This document shows, piece after piece, positions 49,829-60,412 of a stretch of 64,000 nucleotides of DNA. Source of the DNA: Dendrophyllia cribrosa (Eukaryota; Cnidaria; Anthozoa; Scleractinia; Dendrophylliidae); assembly GCA_024195265.1 (NCBI GenBank), contig JAJLRJ010000013.1:4231075-4295074 (forward strand), read 5' to 3'. The notes beneath the pieces are model-generated. The model did not search any database. It was given only the letters and a program-made list of their open reading frames with translations, and had not been told where the DNA came from. A program made the translations under genes and the position numbers. How positions within the stretch are numbered: the stretch's first letter is position 1; every line of letters begins with the position of its first letter.

Positions 49829-51445
49829 TCAAGTAAACGGCATTTTGCAGGGCTCATTGGACGTTTCGCTAAAGCGCCCATGTAAAATAACTAGAAGGTT
49901 AGAGCTGCCCGATAAAGCCATTGGCACTGCATTTACAATTGCCACTAAAATGTATCTTTTCCATTGTTTTCGCCAAACAGCCATGACAGCCATATTCTGA
50001 TAATGAGTCTCGATCGCTAGAGACGCGCTGGTGAAAAACCACTCAATCACCAGCTGAACTGAAGTATGTATGGCAAAAGCTTGTAGTAAATTCAAAAGTT
50101 GCTTGTCTTGTAAGTAAACAAATTGATACATGTATAACAATCCATTCACAGACACAATAGCAGTTGATTCAAACAACATGCTATTGATTGCAATATCAGC
50201 CATTAGTCTTTCACGGCGAGGAGTACGAAAACTTCCCCAAGGTGCCGATCTTCTTTTACAAACCATATGACTAATGTGATCAATGAAAACCATAGTGCTT
50301 CGTTCTATGACTTCTGCAGCTCCGTGAATTATTCCAAGAATGGCGATGGATTGTAAACATTCAAGATCCGCTTGTAAAATTCGAAACATAACCGCTGACC
50401 CAAAATAGAAAGGCGACAACAAGACATGGGAATATCCTGGATGTGTAATGTTATACAACTGCTGAACACAAACTCGCAAGATAACCTTAACCACAACGCC
50501 AGTGAGAGGAGCGAACACTGCGATCACGAGTTTGCCTTCTTTCTTTTGTTTGTTATATGCTGGATAGATGAATGATTCTATCATATGATAAATTAAAAAA
50601 CCCAAACAGCCTGGCAATATCAGTTGGAAGAAGAAAGTCAACTTCGCTCTCCTTGAACTCGTGCAGAAATGATTCGTTACAACATAGACTTGCAAGCATG
50701 TATTTGTAAGAAACAGAACGTTGAGAGGTATCTTCTGCGGTATGGAAATGTATGAATGAGACATACCAAAGAGTTGAAGAGCAACACGATAAAGTGCATC
50801 CAAGCAGTAAACAACGCAACAAACCAGAAACAGTTTTCCTTTCACCCCATTTAACTGAAATGGGCGAAAAAGCAAACGCAGAAGTGAAAAGAACCAACTG
50901 TATATAAACAAACACGATATTGCGCCCGAAATAGTTCTTACCCACTGCACTTGTATTGAAACTGAGTTGTATGAATGAAACTGACAATCCTGTACAGTCT
51001 TTAACGAGAGATAAGAGACCAGCATATATATTGTCCCTATAAAGAGAGCGGTTAGAAGCGAAATCAAAGCTCCAAAGTACATTGATTTACAAACTGTGCG
51101 GAGAGCGGATGGTCTCAGTCGCTTCCAAGCCATGGCTCTGTCTTCATCTTGCTGGTCTTCCTGTGTTTCTTCGTTTTCCCCAATCGAGGACGCATTTGTA
51201 ACAGTTACGTTAAGATATCTTGATGCAAGATAGTCAAAGCTTGTGGCTTCTCTGTCGCTGTATTCTTGGTAAATAAGCTCATCGACAGTATGACAATACC
51301 ATTCTCGACCTGTGCTTTCCAGTGGATTGTAACCAAAAGACTCTGCCGTGAATTCAGGTTCTTCTGGATTGTAGTGCTCTGTTACACTTTGTGTAAATTT
51401 AAACACAATGTGTCCAAACGTTTCTATCAGCGTACTACTACTCAT
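49829..51445 (-). CDS. Multi-pass membrane protein, unknown family (copy G)
   Basis: Intact, 538 residues, starting MSSSTLIETFGH. It carries changes at otherwise constant sites: HISHMVCKRRSAPW where other copies have HICHVVWKRRSAPW, and YHMIESFIYPAYN in the fifth membrane segment. This suggests relaxed or shifted constraint. AATAAA (minus strand) lies at 49742-49747, 82 bases after the stop. TATA box at 51512. Confidence 0.85.
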   Translation of the reverse strand: MSSSTLIETFGHIVFKFTQSVTEHYNPEEPEFTAESFGYNPLESTGREWYCHTVDELIYQEYSDREATSFDYLASRYLNVTVTNASSIGENEETQEDQQDEDRAMAWKRLRPSALRTVCKSMYFGALISLLTALFIGTIYMLVSYLSLKTVQDCQFHSYNSVSIQVQWVRTISGAISCLFIYSWFFSLLRLLFRPFQLNGVKGKLFLVCCVVYCLDALYRVALQLFGMSHSYISIPQKIPLNVLFLTNTCLQVYVVTNHFCTSSRRAKLTFFFQLILPGCLGFLIYHMIESFIYPAYNKQKKEGKLVIAVFAPLTGVVVKVILRVCVQQLYNITHPGYSHVLLSPFYFGSAVMFRILQADLECLQSIAILGIIHGAAEVIERSTMVFIDHISHMVCKRRSAPWGSFRTPRRERLMADIAINSMLFESTAIVSVNGLLYMYQFVYLQDKQLLNLLQAFAIHTSVQLVIEWFFTSASLAIETHYQNMAVMAVWRKQWKRYILVAIVNAVPMALSGSSNLLVILHGRFSETSNEPCKMPFT

Positions 51446-51511
51446 TTTAGTTCGATGTAATAGTCCGAAGGCACAATTATCGCATAAGCCAAGACATTAG
51501 TTATGCATACG

Positions 51512-51519
51512 CTTTTATA
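51512..51519 (-). promoter_or_regulatory. TATA box of copy G
   Basis: TATAAAAG on the minus strand, in the same block as for copy F. Confidence 0.5.
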
Positions 51520-51699
51520 GACTGAAATAAATGCCAAAACAATAGGGGAATCTTTGTTTACCATTTTCAGTTGCCTCATTAGCATATGCGCCTCGTTCTC
51601 CAACCTTCCCACAAAAAAATCAACTTTGAATATTAAAAGTGGAAACAGTCTTACTCCCCGGCGAGTATATCGGATAAGTCATACAGCGACGACGAAGTA

Positions 51700-52461
51700 A
51701 TGGAGGCGCTAAACCTTGCAGACAGCGTAACCGATAAATTAGATCTTATCCTGTCAAAACTGAGTAGCTTAGATTCAAGGATGGAAGAACTAAACCAGAC
51801 AGTGAAAGGAATACAGGATAAGGTCTGCAATCTGGAGACAGAAATTGCTTCTGTTCAAGACAAGCAGAAAACTCTCGACGATAAATTCTCACACGTGGAA
51901 GAGAATGCCAAATTTGTGGATCAACAAATTTTAGAGCTTCAGACAAGCACGGAGGAGAGAAAGAATGAGGTTAGTGAATGCCGCAAGCAAATCCTTTATC
52001 TCGAGGCCTATAGTCGCAGAGAGAACCTTAAGTTTGAGGGCATACCAGAAATAGCAGTACTTCCCGGTCAACAAAATACAAATACAAATACAACTTCGAA
52101 CGAAGACACGAGGCAAGTACTGGCAGACTTCATGGAAAATATCCTGGGAATCGAAGACGCGGAAAATATCGAATTTCAGCGTGTGCATAGGATGGGAAAA
52201 CCAAGGAAGGATGGTCACGGCAGTCGCACAATCATAGCCCGTTTTCTCAGATTTCCAGATAGAGAGCGAGTATTTAAATGCGGTCGAAAACTTAAAGACA
52301 CCGATTATAAGATGTTTGAGGACATTCCTAAGGAGCTGCACGAATTGAGGAAAAAGCAAATGGATAAATTGAAGCAAGCAAGAAGAGATGGAAAACGCGC
52401 GTTCTTCAGTAAAACCGAGCTGGATAAGCTCTATATTGACGGGAAATATGTTAAGTTATAA
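51700..52461 (+). CDS. ORF1: LINE ORF1 (L1-type RNA-binding protein)
   Basis: 253 residues. Residues about 10-105 form a coiled coil (KLDLILSKLSSLDSRMEEL and heptads that follow). After YSRRENLKFEGIPE comes an RRM-like part with RVHRMGK and a basic C-terminal region, the layout of L1 ORF1p (Transposase_22). It binds and packages the element's RNA as a trimer in known L1s. Confidence 0.85.
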   Translation: MEALNLADSVTDKLDLILSKLSSLDSRMEELNQTVKGIQDKVCNLETEIASVQDKQKTLDDKFSHVEENAKFVDQQILELQTSTEERKNEVSECRKQILYLEAYSRRENLKFEGIPEIAVLPGQQNTNTNTTSNEDTRQVLADFMENILGIEDAENIEFQRVHRMGKPRKDGHGSRTIIARFLRFPDRERVFKCGRKLKDTDYKMFEDIPKELHELRKKQMDKLKQARRDGKRAFFSKTELDKLYIDGKYVKL

Positions 52462-53005
52462 TATTTCTATTAGTACTGAGCCATGCTTCTTTATTTCTCG
52501 ACATCTACATATAATTTTGAAGGAAGTAAAGTTTCTGAATTTACCAGTCCATTGTCACTTTTCCTTCCATTTTGAACGCTGTATTCATAAATTACGGTGA
52601 AGGAGCTGAGGGCTGAGTGATAAGTTGGAAGTTACGGAGGGTATTTTTTTTTCTGGATGAAGGATCGATTATATTTCGTTTTGGAGCACAAGGTAAGGGT
52701 TTCAATTATGTATCTCCCACTTTTTTGTTTAGTGTTTTTATTGTGGATTAGTATTCGTTTTCCGTCCTTTAAGGTGTTTAAAGGTTTTTTGGCTCATTGT
52801 TATCTAATTAAGCTACTATTTACTAACTTTGACTTGTTATACTTTCAAACTAGTACGTGTAATGTTATTTATATCTCTTTTGTCTTCGATTTCAGGAGCA
52901 AAGCCCAAATCACGGCCCAATTTGTAGAGATGTATTGTTTACTTTTGTCCACCTTTCTGATAAAACTTCTGCAATCTCGGTTATTTGAGGTCTACTGGGA
53001 TTTAG
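52462..53005 (+). other. LINE inter-ORF region with intron-like sequence
   Basis: 544 bases between ORF1 and ORF2, long for an L1. It contains a good donor AAG/GTAAGG (intron start 52693) and a pyrimidine-containing acceptor TTTCAG (ending 52895). Splicing would remove 203 bases. No frame of note. Confidence 0.4.
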
Positions 53006-56000
53006 ATGATATTGGATACATGTAAATTGGTCTCCTTGAATGTGAGGGGCATTAACAACTTTCGAAAAAGGAGAATGATTTATACTTGGTGTCGAAAACA
53101 AAAGGCAGATTTCATATTTTTGCAGGAAACTCATTCAAAAAAAGATACCGAAAGACAGTGGAAAAATGAATGGGGAGGTGAGATAATTATGTCACACGGT
53201 AGTCCAAATTCACGCGGAGTTGCCATTCTTTTTAGGAAGGGTGTTGACTGTGTTATCCATTCAAAAATCTTAGATCCTTTAGGACGCTATGTTATCCTGA
53301 AGGCGGAGATTAAAGATAAAATGTATGTATTGATCAATATTTATGCACCAAATAAGGATACATATATTATTGATTTCTTAAATAATTTACAAACTATTCT
53401 ACAAAAGGAGAATTTGGACGAGGAAGAAAATATAATTCTTGGAGGGGACTTTAATTGCCCAATTAATCCGGTGCTAGACAAGAAAGGAGGCATACTTTTA
53501 CCGAGGAAATCGGTCATATCAACCATTGATTGTTTATGTGATGATCTTGACTTGATTGATATTTGGAGAGTGAAAAATCCCACCACAAAAAGCTTTACGT
53601 GGAGTCAAAACTCGCCAATGATTCTGTGCCGCTTAGACTACTGGCTTATTTCAAATAACTTACAAGATTTAGTTACAACGACGGATATTACTCCAGCCAT
53701 AAAAACTGACCATGCAGCCATTTCTATAGAGTTCTGTATCAGTGATAAAAATATCAAAGGTCCCGGCCATTGGAAAATGAACTGCTCGCTTTTGGAAGAT
53801 GAAGACTATGTTAGAGAAGTAACAGCTAAAATACCTATGTGGCTGAGAGAAGGTCGTAATGAATTGACAGATAATAGAAGTATCTGGGATTGGACTAAGT
53901 ATAATATCCGAGTTCACGCAATTCAGCATTCAAAACGAAAAGCAATGGAAAGAAAAGAAAAAGAGATGAAACTTCAAAAGGAATTTGATAAAGCAAAGAA
54001 AATATTTGATTCCGACCCTAATGACAACAATGCAAACGTTCTCAATTCGGCTAAAGAAAAATTAGAACTTCTTTATGAAGAAAAACTTCAAGGTATTATT
54101 ATTCGCGCACGCGCGCGTTGGTGGGAACATGGTGAAAAGAGTACAAAATATTTTCTTAATTTGGAGAAAAGAAACCATGTTAAAAAACATGTGCGAAAAT
54201 TGAAAACTAGTGGTGCGATTGTCACAGATCCCTTTAATATACTCTCCGAACAAAAACGTTTTTACCAAGAATTATACACAAGCAAGAATAAGAATGCAGA
54301 TAACACGCAAGCGACGGAATTTTTCTTGAACAATTTAAACATTCCTACACTTACAGAACAACAAACGTTATCGTGTGAGGGCAAAATAACTCCAGAAGAA
54401 TGTGCTAAGGTTCTGGAAAGTTTTCCAAGTAACAAATCCCCGGGAAATGACGGAATTCCAGTTGAATTCTATAATACATTTTGGCCACTTATTAGCGAAC
54501 CTTTCATTCATTGTGCGAATGAGTGTTTTGAAAAAGGCGAAATGTCGTGTTCCCAGAAACAAGCAGTAATTACTCTTATCGAAAAAAAAGGTAAGGATCG
54601 TTCTTTTTTAGAAAATTGGAGACCAATCTCCCTTGTTAACGTAGATGCAAAAATTATGTCTAAGGTCTTAGCGACCAGGATAAAAAATGTTCTTCCAAAT
54701 ATTATCCATCACAACCAAAGTGGCTTCGTTAAAGATCGCTATATAGGTGAAACTGTACGTTCGATCTTCGATTTAATGGATTTTACTCTTAAAGAAAACA
54801 TCCCAGGTCTCATGATTTTTATAGACTTTCATAAAGCATTTGATAGCGTAGAGTGGAATTATCTTGTTAGCTGTTTGGAGGCATTTCGGTTTGGTCCTGA
54901 TTTTATCCGATGGGTTAAGACACTGTATAAAAATATACAAAGCTGTGTTATTAATAATGGTCTTACAACAGACTATTTTGCTCTGGAACGAGGAGTAAGA
55001 CAGGGTGATCCCCTCTCTCCATATCTATTCGTGGTTGTAGTTGAAACTCTTGCTATAGCAATTCGACAAAATATAGCGATAAAAGGCATTGCAATTGGCA
55101 AAGAAGAAACAAAGCTTCTCCAATACGCTGACGATACAACAGCAGTTTTGTCAGACACAGAATCGGCACGCGTTCTTTTCAAACTTTTAGATGTTTTCAG
55201 AAAATTGTCAGGACTCAGGATCAATACATCCAAAACTGAGGGTATGTGGGTAGGATCTTCCAGAAGTAACAAGTCAAAACCCTTCGGTATTAAGTGGCCT
55301 GACGAACCTATTAAAGCCCTCGGAGTTTATTATTCGTATGATATTAAATTGCTACACGAGAAAAATTTCATCGAGAGGTTAGATAGTGTTAAAAAACTTA
55401 TAAATATCTGGTCTTCCAGAGGTCTTTCTGTTTATGGCAAAGTGACAATTATCAAGTCATTACTTATTCCTAAATTTGTTTATATTCTGTCACTTCTGCC
55501 TGCCCCTAAGGAAATCGTTCAAGAGTTAAACCGATTATTATTTAAATTTTTATGGAAAGGAACGGATAAAGTAACAAGACTGTCCACGATAAATGAATAT
55601 GAGAACGGTGGATTAAAAATGATTGACCTTGAAAGTATGATCAAATCATTACGGCTAGCCTGGCTGAAAAGAATCTTTGGGAACAATGAGGGTCCTTGGA
55701 AAAACTATTTACGCGTGACATTGGAGCGTTTTGGAGGGCTTTTTTTATTTTATTGCAATTATGATATCAAAGATCTCGCTATTCCTTCCCAATTTTATTC
55801 CGAGCTTCTTCAGTGGTGGTCAGAATTCCGTGACGGTTTTGACACTGGAAAAGAATGGCAACTGGTAGTGTGGAACAACAAAGAAATACGTATAAACAAC
55901 AGGCCTATCTTTTATCGGAATTTTTTTGAAAACGGCATTATTTATGTAAAGGATCTTTTATTTGACACAGATACTTCAACCTCGCTTAAGATTATTTCGA

Positions 56001-56752
56001 GTAAAATCAGTAAAATTAATTTTTTAATTTGGGCAGGACTTCGTCATTCTGTACCACCACACTTAAAAACAAACAATGGGGCCAGTGCCCCTTCGGAAAT
56101 TTCACTATCTTTGACGATAGATAACAATGACTTTGACGTGTTAAAGAAGAAATCTAAGGATTACTATACATTAATCAAAAGGACAAAAGCCCAGTTCCCA
56201 AATTATTTTCAACATTTGAGACAAACTTTTAATTTATCAGAAGACGACTGGAAAAGTGTTTTTTGGTTGCCTCATAGGGTGTCCTTTGAACCATACTTAA
56301 AAGCATTTCAATACAAAGTCCTTAATTCAATATTATTTACCAATACAAAGTTGTGTAAGATAGGATACATCTTAGATGATAAATGTTCATTCTGTAAATC
56401 GGAACTGGAAACCCTCCACCACGTTCTTTTTGATTGTCGCCATGTACAACGCTTTTGGAAAGATTTTGAATACTATTTCTACTTTTTGACAAGAGAATTC
56501 TTCCATCTCACCCTGCAAGACGTTATAATTGGAATAATATACGCAAAGTGCCCTTTACTAAACTATCTGTTACTGAATGCTAAATTGTATATATGGGATT
56601 GCAGAAGAAATCAGACACTTCCTAGCATAACTGCCTTTAAACTAAAGGTTAAAACTAAGTATGAAACAGAAAAGTTTATATGTGTTAAAACTAATAGCAT
56701 GGATAAATTCAATAAAAAGTGGGCTCCGTGCATGGGCTTTGCACCCGTGTAA
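53006..56752 (+). CDS. ORF2: LINE ORF2 (APE endonuclease and reverse transcriptase)
   Basis: 1248 residues, frame intact. The N-terminal apurinic-type endonuclease shows LNVRGI, FLQETH, GGDFNCP and the terminal KTDHAAI. The reverse transcriptase shows NKSPGNDGIP, WRPISLVN, FIDFHKAFDS, RGVRQGDPLSPYLF and the active-site YADDT. Near the C-terminus is a CSFCKSELETLHHVLFDC zinc-knuckle-like motif common in this group. LNVRGI and the zf-RVT end fit the Tx1 branch of L1-like elements. Confidence 0.95.
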   Translation: MILDTCKLVSLNVRGINNFRKRRMIYTWCRKQKADFIFLQETHSKKDTERQWKNEWGGEIIMSHGSPNSRGVAILFRKGVDCVIHSKILDPLGRYVILKAEIKDKMYVLINIYAPNKDTYIIDFLNNLQTILQKENLDEEENIILGGDFNCPINPVLDKKGGILLPRKSVISTIDCLCDDLDLIDIWRVKNPTTKSFTWSQNSPMILCRLDYWLISNNLQDLVTTTDITPAIKTDHAAISIEFCISDKNIKGPGHWKMNCSLLEDEDYVREVTAKIPMWLREGRNELTDNRSIWDWTKYNIRVHAIQHSKRKAMERKEKEMKLQKEFDKAKKIFDSDPNDNNANVLNSAKEKLELLYEEKLQGIIIRARARWWEHGEKSTKYFLNLEKRNHVKKHVRKLKTSGAIVTDPFNILSEQKRFYQELYTSKNKNADNTQATEFFLNNLNIPTLTEQQTLSCEGKITPEECAKVLESFPSNKSPGNDGIPVEFYNTFWPLISEPFIHCANECFEKGEMSCSQKQAVITLIEKKGKDRSFLENWRPISLVNVDAKIMSKVLATRIKNVLPNIIHHNQSGFVKDRYIGETVRSIFDLMDFTLKENIPGLMIFIDFHKAFDSVEWNYLVSCLEAFRFGPDFIRWVKTLYKNIQSCVINNGLTTDYFALERGVRQGDPLSPYLFVVVVETLAIAIRQNIAIKGIAIGKEETKLLQYADDTTAVLSDTESARVLFKLLDVFRKLSGLRINTSKTEGMWVGSSRSNKSKPFGIKWPDEPIKALGVYYSYDIKLLHEKNFIERLDSVKKLINIWSSRGLSVYGKVTIIKSLLIPKFVYILSLLPAPKEIVQELNRLLFKFLWKGTDKVTRLSTINEYENGGLKMIDLESMIKSLRLAWLKRIFGNNEGPWKNYLRVTLERFGGLFLFYCNYDIKDLAIPSQFYSELLQWWSEFRDGFDTGKEWQLVVWNNKEIRINNRPIFYRNFFENGIIYVKDLLFDTDTSTSLKIISSKISKINFLIWAGLRHSVPPHLKTNNGASAPSEISLSLTIDNNDFDVLKKKSKDYYTLIKRTKAQFPNYFQHLRQTFNLSEDDWKSVFWLPHRVSFEPYLKAFQYKVLNSILFTNTKLCKIGYILDDKCSFCKSELETLHHVLFDCRHVQRFWKDFEYYFYFLTREFFHLTLQDVIIGIIYAKCPLLNYLLLNAKLYIWDCRRNQTLPSITAFKLKVKTKYETEKFICVKTNSMDKFNKKWAPCMGFAPV

Positions 56753-56937
56753 ATAGATCCTAGTAATGAGTTTGAATGGTGTGGATGTAATCTTTATTTT
56801 ATTTTAAGTATCGAAACTAATAGCAAGTAACTGGGTTAGTATTGTAAGTAGTTTTATTAGTATTGTAAATAGTGTAAGTAGCTTTAGTATTGTAAGTATC
56901 TGTCGTGATTGTTATTGTAAATAGTGTAAGTATCTTG

Positions 56938-57520
56938 AGTATGTAATTAGCTGTACTGTATTGTATGTAGTCATATTAGTATTGTGTAGTATGTAATTAG
57001 CTGTACTGTATTGTATGTAGTCATATTAGTATTGTGTAGTATGTAATTAGCTGTACTGTATTGTATGTAGTCATATTAGTATTGTGTAGTATGTAATTAG
57101 CTGTACTGTATTGTATGTAGTCATATTAGTATTGTGTAGTATGTAATTAGCTGTACTGTATTGTATGTAGTCATATTAGTATTGTGTAGTATGTAATTAG
57201 CTGTACTGTATTGTATGTAGTCATATTAGTATTGTGTAGTATGTAATTAGCTGTACTGTATTGTATGTAGTCATATTAGTATTGTGTAGTATGTAATTAG
57301 CTGTACTGTATTGTAAGTAGTCATATTAGTATTGTGTAGTATGTAATTAGCTGTACTGTATTGTATGTAGTCATATTAGTATTGTGTAGTATGTAATTAG
57401 CTGTACTGTATTGTATGTAGTCATATTAGTATTGTGTAGTATGTAATTAGCTGTACTGTATTGTATGTAGTCATATTAGTATTGTGTAGTATGTAATTAG
57501 CTGTACTGTATTGTAAGTAG
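56938..57520. repeat. 50-bp x about 12 minisatellite in LINE 3' UTR
   Basis: Exact 50-bp period: CTGTACTGTATTGTATGTAG recurs at 56951, 57001, 57051 and so on to 57501. Units differ by very few bases (TATG/TAAG). Shorter related words (TATTGTAAGTA) precede it from about 56840. Confidence 0.95.
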
Positions 57521-57555
57521 TCGCACTTTATTGTAAATAAAAATTGGCTGTTCAA

Positions 57556-57598
<43 letters not shown>

Positions 57599-57621
57599 TT
57601 GAATATTAAAAGAGCATAACA

Positions 57622-57813
57622 CAATAGACCAATTCGGCTAACGCATTGTTGTACCCAATTCAAACCTTCTGGGAATAAGTTTCTTTGTTCACAATATTTC
57701 CATATAATTTTCATGTCAATGCTTCATTGATATGGAAATATGACGAACAAAGAGTTCTAATCCCAAAAGGTTTGAATTGGGTACAACAATGCGTTAGCCG
57801 AATTTGTCTATTA
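57622..57813. mobile_element. Foldback MITE
   Basis: Almost the whole length is an inverted repeat (arms about 85 bp, AATAGAC..AATTCGGCTAACG to its inverse) around a short TCAATGCTTC loop. It sits inside the DNA element right of the LINE. Confidence 0.7.
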
Positions 57814-58266
57814 GGTTTGTCTGAAAATTTGAGCCCGATATACTAGATACACTTCATGCAATGCTGTATTAAAAACTCAAAATTTTACAAAGAATGTATG
57901 GCTCATTAGCGCTTTTGCCACCCAACAATTTTGCAGTTTTTGATAGCAGATATTTCCTTAAATATAGGTGGTTTTCATGTTACGTCATCGCCGCCATGCT
58001 GGTGGACATAAACAATAGTTCTCTCATTAGCTCCTTTTGTTCGTCCACCAGCATTTGTTCGTTTCACTATTGTTATCTATGTCTCTAGAGATCGATTGCA
58101 AACCACCTATTACATGAAAAATGCTGAAAATTGCATAGATTACTAAGTTTAACAAGCTCTTTCAACTTTTAAAGTCAATTCGTATTTAGCATGATGCTAT
58201 CTCTATGAAGATTCGTATGCTAATGATGCAAAATGTAAACAATGACGTCAGCAAAGATTCCCCTAT

Positions 58267-58580
58267 AGATCGCCTATGTATCAGCATGGGGTTATACGGC
58301 AATCTTGTTCCATGCCAGTGTTGCTGAAATCTTAAGAGCAGTTCACACCTGAATCTTTCAAAGCGGTCTGAACATTGCTGAGAAGATGGCAAAATTATGG
58401 GTTAAGTTTTCCAGGCGAAAATTACGAATTTATACGATTTTCTGCTTCAGTCCTTTCCGCCATAATTTTATCTAGGAACACTGCCTCGGGGCTTTTCAGG
58501 CCAATTTAAAAAATTTCGAATTCTATATATAAACAAAAACCCACTATAAATAGAATATCTACAGAATAATCATTTAAAAT
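58267..58580. repeat. 5' unit repeat, continuation of copy G upstream region
   Basis: Matches 46655-46985, see there. It is followed at about 58680 by a truncated gene copy. Confidence 0.7.
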
Positions 58581-58679
58581 GTCATCTAAAATGTTATAAT
58601 AACTTCTTCCATGGCATTTTAAACAGAGTTGAAGAAATGTTCCAAAATAGGTCGTTTTTGTAAGCTTTTTAGCCATATG

Positions 58680-59130
58680 GACCACCTTAAACGTTTTTTG
58701 TCGAGTTTTACAAACAATTTCGCGCAATAAAAGCGTGAAATAGCCTCTCATCTTAAATTCTCAAGTAAACGGCATTTTACAGGGCTCTTTTGACGTTTCG
58801 TTAAAGCGACCATGTAAAATAACCAGAAGGTTAGAGCTTCCCCACATAGCCATTGGTACTACATTTACAATCGCCACTAAAATGTATCTTTTCCATCGTC
58901 TTCGCCAAACAGTCATCACAGCCATATTCTGATAATGAGTCTCGATCGCTAGAGACACGCTAGTGAAGAACCACTCAGTCACCAGCTGAACTGAAGTATG
59001 AATAGCAAAAGCTTGTAGTAAATAATAAGTAAGTAATCCATAATAATAAGTATCCATTCACAGACACAATAGCAGTTGATTCAAACAACATGCTGTTGAT
59101 GGCGATATCAGCCATTAATCTCGCACAACA
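58680..59130 (-). pseudogene. Membrane-protein family copy H, 3' fragment
   Basis: Contains the 3' UTR with AACGTTTTTTGTCGAG, the normal end PCKMPFT at 58761 and the last ~130 residues back to MADIAINSM. A small rearrangement replaces the segment between the last two membrane regions. The copy is cut at about 59125 by unrelated recombinase sequence. Subfamily word NLLVILHGRF as in D, F and G. Confidence 0.8.
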
Positions 59131-59795
59131 CATCATGGTGAAACAGCTCCTTGAAGCTCCTGGGTACCTGTCCTAAAAACAGAAAAAAAAACCTCACAGC
59201 AACCCAAGTCAAGGAAGTGGTGCTGCAGTTTGGTCGACTCAGGAAACCTCAGCGAGTTTCAGATAGCGTGTCTCATCGCCCTAGGTTTCGCAGCATTCTT
59301 CGTTGGGATGATCTTAAGGATCTGAAATGACAGAATCTGCACATGACAAGCGATCATATGTCTATTACCCTAACCAAAAGGAAGAATGACCAGTTCAGAG
59401 AGGGTTCCTTAATCCTGGTAGCTCGCACAGGCTCTGATACATGTCCTGTATCCCTGACCGAAAGGTTCTTACTCCTTGGTCAACACAAGGTATCTGACTA
59501 CCTGTTCAGGAAGATTTGCCATACCAAGCATGGCTTCTCCTTTCGTCCGCAACAGTTGACTTACTCAAGGGCAACCGAGCTGTTTAAAAAGCAACTCCAA
59601 GTCATTGGGCTCGACCCCAGCCAATATGGCCTTCACAGTCTTAGGTCTGGCGGAGCGTCATCTGCAGCGGCCGCTGCCATCCCAGATAGACTTCTAATAC
59701 GTCATGGCGGCTGGCGTTCACAGACAGCTAAGAACATGTACATTAAGGAAACTAAGCAAGCCCTCCTCCAGGTTTCCAGAGCCCTCCGTTTGTGA
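59130..59795 (+). pseudogene. Tyrosine recombinase, broken
   Basis: The best frame, 59343-59795 (150 aa), shows the end of a tyrosine recombinase: GLHSLRSGGASSAA (HxxR box), IRHGGWRSQTAKNMYI (H/W and the nucleophile Tyr). An RWDDLKDL word with the first Arg lies upstream at about 59305-59327, followed by TGA at 59328-59330 in the same frame. Such recombinases in cnidarians come from DIRS/Ngaro- or Crypton-like elements. Without the upstream stop and frameshift the domain would be nearly complete. Confidence 0.75.
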
Positions 59796-60042
59796 GAGAG
59801 AGATGAACAGTTGTTATGTGGCTCACCCATAATTTTTGCATTTGAAAGACTTGAGAGATATTACACTATTTCTCAGACATTATTCAGAGTTTACATTAGA
59901 TTCGCTAATATTTCAATTGTTTCAAAGACGGTAGTGTTTCTGTTATAGCAAAATTTAGACGACTGAACTGTGAGGACTCCGTACTCAGTCGAGTTTTTCT
60001 CGATGTCAATCGTTATTTCCCCTGGCTCTATACTTTTTCATC

Positions 60043-60412
60043 TTGCAATAAAGTGCTGTTGCATTCTGTGGCAGACAAATGGCATTCAGTGTGTGAGAAA
60101 TGGTTTTCTTGCCGGCTGAGCTTGCGAAAGAGGCAAGAAATGAAGTTCTCACACACTAAATGGGGGTCTGGTACGAGTCGGGATATCAGGTGTCACGCTT
60201 TGACACGTGACTCAGTTTTTGTTTCTTGCCATACGTGCAACAGCTTTCCCACCCTCCCAGCCCTTGACATAAAGGTATTTAGGGTCATTGAAATTTTTTG
60301 GTTTTGTAAGAGCCAGGTTTCATACATACTCTGTAAGTGTTAGACGTTTTGCAATAAAGCAATAAAGTGCTGTTGCATTCAGTGGCAGACAAATGGCATT
60401 CAATGTGTGAGA
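60043..60412. repeat. Direct repeat pair of about 60 bp
   Basis: AAGTGCTGTTGCATTC..TGGCAGACAAATGGCATTCA and what follows occur at about 60048-60103 and 60364-60416. They lie 3' of the recombinase remnant. Elements with tyrosine recombinases often have split direct repeats at the end, so these could belong together. Confidence 0.5.

Larger units (their letters stand above)
51640..57594 (+). mobile_element. Full-length L1/Tx1-like LINE
   Basis: Two intact open frames, a 3' UTR with a minisatellite, poly(A) at 57559-57596 and an 18-bp target duplication AACTTTGAATATTAAAAG at 51622-51639 and 57595-57612. The 5' UTR is only 60 bases, so slight 5' truncation is possible. Intact frames and a perfect duplication point to a young and perhaps still mobile copy. 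Confidence 0.9.
51545..58263. mobile_element. Small DNA element, split by a nested LINE
   Basis: Inverted ends GGGGAATCTTTG (51545-51556) and CAAAGATTCCCC (58252-58263) flanked by TA on each side, with a second shared stretch (TTTAC.TTTTGC..CATTAGCATA type) just inside. Without the LINE and its target duplication it would be about 0.75 kb. It lies in the 5' flank of copy G, which is uninterrupted at copy F. TA target suggests a Tc1/mariner-like group. Confidence 0.6.

Noticed and set aside
57421..57714. Minus-strand frame over the minisatellite and poly(A)
   Set aside because: A phenylalanine run from the poly(A) tail shows that it is not a gene.
60053..60343. 96-codon frame after the recombinase remnant
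   Set aside because: Lies over the direct repeat and has no recognisable domain.
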